Assembly: GCA_009746045.1 (NCBI GenBank)
Contig: RPFO01000380.1
Coordinates: 1,223,281-1,287,280, forward strand
Origin: Mesostigma viride
Taxonomy: Eukaryota; Streptophyta; Mesostigmatophyceae; Mesostigmatales; Mesostigmataceae
Length of the DNA: 64,000 nt
Reading direction: 5' to 3'
Under the pieces are notes generated by a model. It saw nothing but the letters and a program-made list of their open reading frames with translations, was not told the DNA's origin and ran no database searches. Below are positions 33,318 through 42,398 of this stretch, one piece after another (position 1 is the first letter of the stretch; every line of letters starts with the position of its first letter). Position numbers and translations under genes: made by a program.

Positions 33318-35014
33318 ATGGGGGCTTCTGCACGCTTAAATTTATGGACCTTGCTAGTCGCCCTGGCTTCAATGCTATTTTTAGGAGTAGATTCAGTCAC
33401 TTTTATGATACCGCCGAAATCAATGGAGTGCTTTACTCAACATGTAAAGGACGCCGGGGTGACAATCGAGGTGGCTTTCGTCGCATCAAGCACGAGCCAT
33501 TTTAAAGGACACCCGATGTTTGGAAAAACGCACGATAACATCAATGTACTTGTCTACAATCCTGACGGGATGCTTATTCACGAGGAAACGGAAATACACG
33601 ACCACGTTTTTGACTTCGTGGCCTACGATGCGGGGGTGTACAAGCTCTGCCTAGATAATAGTGGCGAGAACTGGAACACGGAGAAGAAAGTTCGAGTTGT
33701 CTCTTTTGGCCCTGTGCGTGACAGGTCAATACTGAACGTGGAGCCGATGCGAAGGTCAGACGTGCATTCCGTGCAGCAGAAAATCGAGGCACTTGCACTA
33801 GCCCTCTCGCAAATCAACCTGGAGCAGGCGCACGCGCGCGCTTTGGAAAGCCACCATTTCGAGATTGCTTCCAGCCTCCAGTCAAGTGTGCTCCTGTGGG
33901 CAGCCATCGAGTGTGGAACCATTTTTGCTGTCAGTGCAGTGCAGGTACGGCCGCTCTATACACAATAGAAGTTCATCGTTGCATGCTACCTGTGCCATCC
34001 GCTTGAAAGGAATCCATGAAAGTTGCGATACAAAGTCTCTGAGGTCAAGCCTTGCCGGATTTGTGCGCACACGCTGGACGCTACGCCATAGGAAGCCTTT
34101 ACATAGTAACATACAACATAATAACAATAGTAGTAGTAATGGAGGTGGGATTGGTCGGGTCGCAGGCATAGGGCAGCTGTCCTTGCAACAGCTTCCTCTC
34201 CAGCCTCCCTAGCTCCTTGTCATCCTTTTGTTTCATTCACTAGGTGAACTCTGCTTTGCTTAGTTTGTCCATATGCACTGGCAAAGTTGTCATCCTTGGG
34301 AATCGCCGTCTGCATGGCATTCCTGTCGTGTGCCTACGCTCTTTATTGGCTGCGGTGGAAACATGGTTCCATTTATTGGCTGCAATTCATGCAGCGTGCC
34401 ACGTCCAGGGGGTGGGAATGTTGGTGTTGCAGTGCCTGTGTCTGCAAGTCGGTGTCAAATTGTGATTCGGGCAATCCAGCTGAAGGGAGCATCTCAACCT
34501 TATGGGGCCCGCACGCTGACAACCGGTTGAAATTCCGTGCGGATCATATACCCTTGAGAGCACCTTTCTTCCTATAGTATATAGTAGCATATATGTGTGT
34601 ACACTGGCATGGGCATGTTATTTTCGAAGTACCGGGCGTAGGCGGGTACATCCAGAGGGAGACTTCCACTGTGCATTGCGCCCTCTACTCTGTCCTGCAA
34701 TCAGGAGGGGGCAGGGGTGGGGGGGGGAAGTGGCAGCCAGTACCCGGTGGCCCTTTGAGGCAGGAATTTCAGCAATATCTTGCGCCTTGCACACACAGGT
34801 TACAAGGTTACAAATATGCTTGTTGTTGTTTATGCAGCACAACCAGCTTGGCTTGCCCGTGCAGGAACCTCGCGGCGGTTTGCTATTGCGTCTGTGGCAA
34901 CCATCTAACCCCTAGCTGCCTGTGGTTGCATCTGTGGTCCCGTGGCATCCGTTGCAGATCTATTTATTCTTGAGGCATTTCAACCGGAAGCAGACAAGCC
35001 GGTCGGGTATATGA
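33318..35014 (+). CDS. p24/TMED family cargo receptor (emp24/GOLD), complete, 2 exons
   Basis: Exon 1 is 33318-33944 (209 codons); exon 2 is only 34958-35014, ending TGA; the 1013-bp intron starts GTACGG and ends GTTGCAG, phase 0. The product is 227 residues, typical for p24. A signal peptide covers about 1-26. The GOLD domain at 27-130 has Cys38 and Cys111, the pair that forms the conserved disulphide in the family, and ends near KVRVVSFGP. A helical coiled-coil follows (about 145-188), then a membrane segment across the splice junction (VLLWAAIECGTIFAVSAVQ then IYLFL) and a short basic cytosolic tail, RHFNRKQTSRSGI. p24 proteins form complexes that load and sort cargo in COPI and COPII vesicles between ER and Golgi. 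A classic C-terminal KKxx signal is absent. Confidence 0.9.
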
Positions 35015-35440
35015 TAAGCTCTCAAAGGATAGGATGCCCTGGAGCTAGCCCTATCTTATGGATGTAAAATCCCCTGGCTAGTTGATGGGTTGGATGCCCT
35101 GGCGCTATCCCATGGACGTCATGCCCTGTCCAGAGTCCAATCACATTCAGGTATATTGCCAGGGCTGTTTCATGGATTCGTGGCACGCAGTGGGCCTGTG
35201 CTGACCTTGGCGCTTGGACACGATATCCACGCCTACGCCACATGAGGCTGACCACGACAGCATTCATGAGATAGTGTCAGGCACAGATGCACGAGCGTTC
35301 ACAGGCTTGTGGTACTTCCGGAAGTCTTTGTTCCTATAGTCTAAGTGTCCTACTCATCTAAGGCCATGATCCAAGTTTAAGTGATTTGCCAGGAAGTTTC
35401 ACTGTCTGAGAGCCCTGAGGATAATTCCCACTCTGGCAGC
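35015..35440. other. Downstream of p24 gene; short direct repeats only
   Basis: Holds the presumed 3' untranslated region and a diverged duplication of GGATGCCCTGG and ATCCCATGGA-like text near 35030-35110. No gene recognised. Confidence 0.4.
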
Positions 35441-35900
35441 TTCAGTCAAGATTGTGCATCATGCATCCTTTGTGACCTTCATCAAGGCTTCTGATTCTGT
35501 TCGCTGGGACTGTCCTTGTCCGTGCTCCAGCATGCCCGGTCCCCCTGATTGCTGTGATCCACAAGCTAGCTGTACACATGTGAGGGCCACCTTGCTGCCC
35601 ACTCCACACGGCACGACCCTGCCATGCCCACTGCAGACAGGCGTACTGTCTGGCCAGCAAGGTTATGTCCTGTCACCGTAGTAACCTGTTAGTTTAATAT
35701 TGCATGTGGTGGCATATGTTATGCGACACGCAAGAGCTAGCTCGCTTCGCTCTCCAGGAACCTGATCTGGTGATTTCAAATGTGCAAGTGCTGTCACGGG
35801 GCGCCGGCCACTTATACAGTAACATACTATGTGATCAGAACATACTATGTGACCTCATGACTGTATATTCCGATGACACCATACCAAGCTCATATTGATC
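35440..35900 (+). pseudogene. Decayed non-LTR reverse transcriptase relic
   Basis: Three reverse transcriptase motifs survive in order with frame breaks. FIKASDSVRWD corresponds to motif A (usually KAFDSVRWD), GVLSGQQGYVLSP to motif B (usually GVLQGDVLSP), and VYSDDT to the YADD catalytic box (here SDD). Stops and frameshifts separate them, so this is an old relic. Confidence 0.55.
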
Positions 35901-36918
35901 GAAACGCCGGCGTCCACCCATCTCTGGCTGGAAGCTGCCTGGCGTTCGAGGTACGCTCTGCCGGTTAATAATTAGATCTAGCCCGAAAACAGACGCCAGT
36001 CGCCATGGCCGGCAGCCTGGCAGACGCTCCCTCCAATGGCTCCAAACTGGTCGGCAGGCACATATGGCTCAATAAATCCGACTGTTATGACGACATGGAC
36101 GACATATTTCCCGGGACCAGCGTGCAGCGTGGCGGGGAAACTCGACAGGTGTACCAGCCGCCGAGCTCTGCATTGTGGAGCAACCTGCCCAGGCCGCCTG
36201 CCCAAGATTATATTGGACATCATGCTGTGCAAACGCTCAACCTGTTGCTTGAAGGGCGCTATTTTGACGGCCCTGACCTGCTGCGCACGGAGGCGCCTAC
36301 TGAGGTAGCTGGACGCATAGCGGTCCAACGTCATGTGAGGACAAGAGTAGTCATCTAAGGGGAAAGGCGCGTGATCGAAGATTGCGGAGCTGGTCAACAC
36401 GCACGTGGCTGTCTGCATTGAAGCTACCTGCATGCAGATCGATCTAGGATCGAGCTCTAGAGAACAGTGAACACTAAAGGGCGCTGACCGAGTAGTGGAT
36501 GGAAAGAGATCGATAGCTCCCCATGTGGGGCTAGGATCGAGAACATGAAGTCAAAACAATAAAAATGGGTGCCGGGCGCACTCTTCATGCATGGTTTCGT
36601 GATTAAATTAATTTATAATGAACATATCACAAGATATAATGATCAGAATATCACAAGGTGGCCCTGCAACACCATATAAATTAATTAATTAATAAAAATC
36701 ATAGCTCCGTTGGGAGCATATGTATAACACATAGCCCTGAGAAAGGGGCATCTATGGGTTTGTAATACAATCAGGGCGACAACCTGCAGGTGGAGGATGT
36801 ACAACTATCCGACCTGCTCTGGGTGCACAAGGTGCACCTGCACCGCCATGATGGTTCATGCCTCCTTACCAAGCACAGGCACCCAGGGCGGCTTGAGGAG
36901 AGGGCCTAGAAGGCCTGC
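35901..36918. other. Intergenic; small hairpin and AT-rich tail
   Basis: Near 36675-36715 a TTAATTAATTAAT run is followed by a short hairpin AGCTCC/GGGAGC, similar in style to the LINE tails at 11.8 and 38.95 kb. One open frame at 36005-36358 (117 codons) has no recognisable family. Confidence 0.4.
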
Positions 36919-38359
36919 ATGACATATGGGGTGGAAGGTATGTGGCTAGGCTATAGCTGGTGTACACATGGCATCTCAGCAGAGAGTACTGACTCCCTGC
37001 ATAGGCATAGCTGGTTGGCCCGCACTGACCGCTGGTTGGCCCACAATGTTTCCTTGACCGGTGGGGCTCTCGCCCCCCCCCCGCCGCTTCACCCCGAGAC
37101 GGCCCCCCGCCTCGGGGTCGCCGGACCCCCGCCGCCGCCAGCGCCCCCCTCCTCGGCCGCGGACTACCAAGTCCCCGCCTTGCAGGAGGGCTGCCTTGCC
37201 ACTGACGACGTCGTCCCCCCCTTCACTTTGAAGGAATTGGACGGCGCCCTTGCTCGCCTGCGGTACGATGCGGCGGTCGGTGCCGACCACCTTTCTGCTG
37301 AGCTGCTGAAGACCCCTGATCCGGCGGTTAGGGATCTTCTGTTGGCGTTCTGCAACCGTGTCCTGCTCTCTGATGAGCCTCCGCCTGCTGAGTGGCAGAC
37401 GGCCATCCGCGTCATGCTGTACAAGAAGGGCTCTGCTGCTGACCCCAGCAACTACCGGGGTGTCTGCCTCCAGAGCGCCGCGCTGAAGGTCTTCATGCGC
37501 ATGATGCTGCACAGGCTCCGCGCCGCGCTGGACCCACACCTGGGTGAGTCTCAGATGGGTTTCCGTCGTGGTCGTAACACTGTCATGGCTGTGTTTGTCG
37601 CGCGCCGGTTGATGGAGGAGGTGCGTCGACTTCCCCCTGACAGTTTGCCGCTGGTCTTCATTTTTGTTGACTATATCAAGGCCTTTGACACGGTTCTCTG
37701 GGAGGCTCTTTGGGCCATCCTAGCTTTGGATCGGGTACCACCTGCGTTTATTGCTGCCATTCGCCGACTGTATGAGGGCTCACAGGCAGTAGTGCGGACC
37801 ATGCGGAGGGCACCACTCCACCATTCCCCCTTCACCACGGGGTGTGGCAAGGTTGTGTCCTGTCCCCATACCTGTTCATTATTGTCGTGGATCACGTCAT
37901 GCGCCCGGGGGCACGTGCGCGCTTTACTGCCCGGGGTTCGAGCCAGGCTTGGACATCCTTAACGTGAAAGAGCACGGCGGGGTTAGACCTGGTTACCGCC
38001 TTGCCGACCTGATTTATGCGGACGATACCACCCTCATCGAGAGCCCCGAGCACATTCAGACCTGGCTGGACTGCCTGGGCCTGGAGGCGCGGGCGGTGGG
38101 GTTGGAGATTAGTGTCAAAACCGAGGCGATGGTGATTGGGGCCTCCAGTAAACCACTGCTGCCGCGCCTGCTCGACGGGACGGAGGTCCCGTTCCGCGAC
38201 CGCTTCAAGCTGTTGGGGAGCTGGCTTCCTGACACCGCCGACGATGTGGACACCCGCATCGGCCATTCGGCCTTGCCTGGGCCAAGCTCCGTTCGCTCAC
38301 ACCCTACTGGCGCTCGAAGGGCCTGGGCGGGCACCAATCGCCTAGCTGTGCCACCATAG
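36919..38359 (+). pseudogene. Non-LTR retrotransposon reverse transcriptase, frameshifted
   Basis: The first segment (36919-37845) reads like the fingers/palm of a LINE RT: GADHLSAELLK, AEWQTAIRVMLYKKG, DPSNYRGVCLQS, MGFRRGRNTVMAVF and motif A VFIFVDYIKAFDTV. A one-base change near 37845 moves GVWQGCVLSPYLF (motif B) to another frame. A second near 37930 moves back to a frame with LADLIYADDTTLIE (the intact YADD catalytic box) and KLLGSWLPD. A third near 38270 displaces a typical thumb segment, AWAKLRSLTPYWRSKGL. At least three frameshifts make it non-functional. The segment before residue 70 is low-complexity and may not belong. Confidence 0.85.
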
Positions 38360-38461
38360 GTCTAGTCGCGTGCACCGCTAACACATGCATGGTACACAAT
38401 TACCAGCCATAGCCTTAGCTTCGCCCTCAAGTACAGCCATGCTACGCCCTGGCTATTCTGA

Positions 38462-38493
38462 TCAGGCACGCCGCAGAGGTGAAAACCTTTGCG
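38462..38493 (-). repeat. Dispersed 32-bp match to 9845-9876
   Basis: The minus strand here reads GGTTTTCACCTCTGCGGCG then TGCCTGATCAGAA. It matches plus-strand 9845-9876 at about 29 of 32 positions. Origin unknown. Confidence 0.5.
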
Positions 38494-38541
38494 TTCAGTG
38501 CCGGGCCGCGGAAAACGCGGAAAACGCGATCTGCAAATGAA

Positions 38542-38598
38542 TCCGACCGGAATCGAACTGGGGACCTCTCGCACCAATTTTGCTGACTATAGGACGGA
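38542..38598 (-). tRNA. tRNA-like fragment without an anticodon arm
   Basis: On the minus strand the ends TCCGTCC and GGTCGGA pair at six of seven positions. Between them are a D-arm-like stretch with TAGTC and TTGGT and a B-box-like AGTTCGATTCC. At 57 nt it is about 16 nt short of a normal tRNA, and the T-stem is imperfect. Best read as a degenerate tRNA or SINE head, not a working tRNA. Confidence 0.3.
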
Positions 38599-38939
38599 CG
38601 TCTCCGGTTACCATGGCATCGCCAACTTACACCTACAGTCATCCGCAAAAGTTCTCCTGTCCGGGGAGTGATGCAAGCCTTTCGGATTTGGTACTAGATA
38701 AATCACTCGAGATCTGTGTGTAGGAGTACTACACACGTGTCCTGGCTATGATCAGATTACTTGCCAACGCTCCTTGTTATGATATGCTCACCGATGGGTC
38801 TTATATTGCTGACATGCACACAGAACTAGCCGGATCGTCTATCTTGTCCGATTGCAGCTGTGGCATGCCTCTGGCATGAATGAGAAAGGGGGTATCTGCC
38901 CTTTCTTCCTGTTGTGCTCACACAGGGATCAAAAGCACT
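38599..38939. other. Intergenic; nothing recognised
   Basis: About 340 bp between the tRNA-like fragment and the LINE tail. No coding frame or repeat could be supported. Confidence 0.3.
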
Positions 38940-38990
38940 TCGGTGCTCCGTGACTCCCCAACGGGAGCACGAGTTTAATTAATTAATAAA
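38940..38990 (+). mobile_element. LINE 3' tail (hairpin plus TTAA-type repeat)
   Basis: GTGCTCC and GGGAGCAC form a stem around GTGACTCCCCAAC, followed by TTAATTAATTAATAAA. It shares about 40 bp with 11830-11875. It may be the 3' end of the reverse transcriptase relic upstream or of a separate truncated copy. Confidence 0.6.
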
Positions 38991-39741
38991 TGAAGAATAT
39001 TGCACCTACACTTGCCATCGTGAGACAACTAGTTCAATGAGTCAACCAGCGCAGGCAAGAAATCTTGCCAAATTATCATTTGGGAAATGGCCGGTATGTT
39101 ACCAGTCGATCTAGAAAGTCACAAACAATTTAAATTGCAGGTTGCTATGCTCCAATTTATCAAGCACGTGCATGTGCAGGGGCCTGATGTCCGTGGCCAC
39201 AACAGATCAATCAGGCATGTCGCGCCATGGTGTCCCCTGGCAGTTTGATCCCGGACGAAATTCAGTGTCCGCCAGGGAAGGCCCACACTAAATCACTAAT
39301 CGAAAATTACTTGGGAAATGTTGTCTCGGGCTGATGGACATGTGTGCCCCTCAATTGCGGAGTTAAATTGGATGTATAATTGAATGAAATACATTATTAC
39401 ATTCCATGCATCGATGCTCGAGTCATCGCGATATCTGAATATCTTACATAATTACAGACCCATCAATTGGAAGATCAGAAAGCTCCAGTGCATCTGCTCT
39501 ACGACCGGACGTCTCAATCGTACGTAGTGCTTTCGAGTTATAATTACCCTCAATGTATGTCTGGAAAATCCACGTGCAGGCAGTGTCAAATGCATGGTAT
39601 ATGAACTAGTTATGTACATGTCAAGATGATGACAGTCAAGCGAGGCCATACATGTTGACGGACAAGTGAGCCTGTAGACCTACGTCGATCCCCAGTTCCT
39701 CGATGTCGTGCGCAGCCCCGATATCATCAGATTTCCAATCC

Positions 39742-41478
39742 CCAACGGCCGTCGGCTCCGCAAAATCCACGTTCGCGATTAAACAGTGCAACCGCGAGGG
39801 CCGTTCTAACTTGTAATCCACCTATATAATGGGCTCCGTCTCGTCACCGTGCGTTCGCATCAACAGGACAGCCACGGGTGTCGCGACGTCTCGGACGCTG
39901 TGCACTACACGCATCATCTCGGTCATCGCAGCCGTCGAGCACGTCACAAGCATCAATTATTCTCTGGACGAATTCTCGTGACCGTGTTGATATTAATGTC
40001 TGCCAACTTCACGACTGTGAACAGCAGCCTCACGCACGTCCGGTCCATCCGACTCCGTCAGGCGGTGTTGCGAATGGCGTCCTGCGTGCAAAAACCAGTA
40101 CATGAAGGACAATAATGTTAGCCCGTTAGACAGATTTGTCTGTGGTTCCGCTTACAGCAGTACTAATCACCCGTTACGCGGATTTCGGGCAAGTGGGTAT
40201 CCTCCTACATTACATGTATCCAATTATGGACGGGAGATTTAAAATGGGAAACAAGTATCAGCGAACCCAGAATCAAGGTATCCACGCAACGGTTTTGAAT
40301 AAACGGCTATGTACATAGAGACACAATGAACTGAACAAAACTTTAGTAGCTCACTCGTCGTTCACTTGTTAGTCGTAACGGAGGCAGTCATTCAGTCAGT
40401 TTGCAAGTTCAGTTGGCAAGTACGGAAACACACGCAAGTGCGTAACGGAGGCAGTCAGTCAGTCAGTTTGCAAGTGCAGTTGGCAAGTACGGACCACCAA
40501 CCGCGTGTGTACGTCCATGATATCGCAATAATATAATCAAGAATAACAGGGGACGGTTAACGTATCCTTTACGCAGCTTTTTCGTTCAGGGCATGTTGAA
40601 ATAACGAAAGTGGGGTCAGGTGTTCGAACCCTCCAAGTGCCGAATTTTTTACGAACCAGCGCATTCACGAACCTTGCACTGGGGACGCGGTGGACCATTA
40701 CCCCGGCCTAATTCTAGCATTGTACACAAGGGGCGGTGGCTAGCAGTAAAGAAGGGCATCCTAGTCATAACGCTGGGCAAGTTTGAAAGCACCAACGGCC
40801 GTTGAGTAGGAAAAAAAAAGAGCAGGAGAAGAGCACGTCGACGTTTCAACAGCAAGACAAAAATATTAAACCCCGAGTACCAATGAAAATGCTTTCATGC
40901 ATGTCCACCCCGACGAGGCACAAATTCATGCATGCCCACCCCGACGAGGCACAAATTAATGAACGACAGATTTCTCACCCCCCCCCGGCACATGGCACAA
41001 GTGCCATCGCACGCACACACATTGTAGACAGGGTTATGAGAGTTTCGAGAGTCCAACGGCCGTTGGCTCGGAGAAATTGACAGTACACCCGTAAAGACAT
41101 TAAAATTATCACTTTGTTGTCTTATGTGTGCCTTGTCATTTCCCAAGGTCAAAAGCCGTCAACTTCTGCACCTCTTGTCCCTCCCACCCGTACGCACTAA
41201 GCATGCCCACCTTACACTACCACATGTGGCTCTTGAGAAAACTCCCCCCGACGATGCACATGTGCCATCTCACGCACACACCTTCAGACAAGGCTATCAG
41301 TTTTTCGGAGTCCAACGGCCGTTGGCTCCGAGAAATGCTGTTACAACTCAAAATTACAATGGTGACATCCACGAGCTAGTGGTACGCCGAACAAGTGCTT
41401 GTATGACATATGGCGACTGCCCGTGAGGAAAAGTCCACCACCACACACGGTCAGTTTTTTGAGTCCAACGGCCGTTGG
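39742..41478. repeat. Cluster of CCAACGGCCGTTGG palindromes (left cluster)
   Basis: Perfect copies at 41053-41066, 41312-41325 and 41465-41478; near copies at 39742-39755 (GTCGG) and 40792-40805 (GTTGA). Flanks are also roughly symmetric: TTTC or TTTT-rich with GGAGT before, and CTCCGAGAAATG after. The shared flanks show that this is a dispersed element of about 35-40 bp and not a chance 14-mer. Confidence 0.85.
40374..40500. repeat. Tandem duplication, about 65 bp
   Basis: CGTAACGGAGGCAGTCA then TTTGCAAGT and TTGGCAAGTACGGA occur twice in tandem (from 40376 and 40441). Confidence 0.85.
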
Positions 41479-41616
41479 CTCCGAGAAATGCTGTTACAAC
41501 GCAAAATTACAATGGTGACATACATGAGCTAGTGGTACGCCGAACAAGTGCTTGTATGACATATGGCGACTGCCCGTGAGGAAAAGTCCACCACCACACA
41601 CGGACAGTTTTTTGAC
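41309..41616. repeat. Tandem duplication, about 153 bp, with palindrome at each unit start
   Basis: Two nearly identical units start at CCAACGGCCGTTGG (41312 and 41465) and run through ATGCTGTTACAAC and GTGGTACGCCGAACAAGTGC to GTCAGTTTTTTGAGT. A third unit starts at 41617 but breaks inside the palindrome after CCAACG. Confidence 0.9.
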
Positions 41617-42042
41617 TCCAACGCAAGAACAGACGTAATGCACACCAAGTGACCAAGTGGCAAGATAAAAACACCCTTGCCAATCTCTACCCACAAAAAC
41701 TTAGCCCCGAAATCCGTAGCCCCGAAATCCGTAATTGATTTGTACATTGTAGATGACAATGCAGCGATCACATGTATTCTGAAACCAACACGTTTTTACC
41801 TAGTTATCATGGTAACCAATTTATGGTTACCTAGTTATCCATGGCTAGAAAGTTGTTGTAAATACACGATGTGGCCACACACGCCATAGATGAAAATCAT
41901 AACCAGCTCACGCACATGATCATGGAAGGGGACTCCATTGATCTCAAAAAAGAAAGCTCAAGACACCCTACACCCTACACCATACATCCTACAACCTACA
42001 CCCTTAACTCTCCACCCTTAAAGCTTACGTGACCTTTTTTTC

Positions 42043-42111
42043 GGAGAAATGTCCGAGTGGAATGCTATGTATGGGGTAACTTTCCCAAGGGTTCGAATCC
42101 CTCTTTCTCCA
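42043..42111 (+). tRNA. tRNA-Ser-like gene lacking the anticodon arm (probable pseudogene)
   Basis: A perfect 7-bp acceptor stem GGAGAAA/TTTCTCC is followed by A. The D-arm start TCCGAGTGG, a long-variable-arm-like GGGGTAACTTTCCC and T-arm AGGGTTCGAATCCCT are all typical of organelle-type class II tRNA-Ser. About 17 nt are missing where the anticodon stem-loop should be, so no anticodon can be assigned. It could be a nuclear copy of plastid or mitochondrial DNA with a deletion. It sits just before the satellite block. Confidence 0.5.
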
Positions 42112-42215
42112 TTAGAGTTTTGTTTAGCTTCTATTCTCGTCTACACATAATTCACACGAAGTACGCTTGCAAATACTTTATTACTATTTTGTTTGATATA
42201 CTACACTAATATTAT

Positions 42216-42398
42216 AATTGTTGTGTGTGTGTTGTTCACGTGTGCGTGTGTGTGTTGTGTGTGTTGTGTGTGTTGTGCGTGTGCGTGTGCGTGTGCGTGT
42301 GCGTGTGCGTGTGCGTGTGCGTGTGCGTGTGCGTGTGCGTGTGTGTGTGTATATAATTTTTTGTTGTGTGTGTGTGTTGTGTGTTGTACGTGCAAGGT
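42216..42398. repeat. GTGTGC / GTGTTGT simple repeat
   Basis: A GT-rich simple repeat that includes a clean GTGTGC hexamer run (42276-42345). It leads directly into the 40-bp minisatellite and may be its origin. Confidence 0.9.

Larger units (their letters stand above)
38991..42042. other. Intergenic with palindromes and local duplications
   Basis: No gene could be supported. It holds the CCAACGGCCGTTGG palindromes and tandem duplications listed separately. A fragment AACCAGCGCAGGC near 39050 is related to the inverted-arm family at 13-15 kb. Confidence 0.5.

Noticed and set aside
36005..36358. 117-codon plus-strand frame upstream of the reverse transcriptase relic
   Set aside because: Considered as a LINE ORF1, but there is no zinc knuckle, RRM or coiled coil, and the composition gives no family hint.
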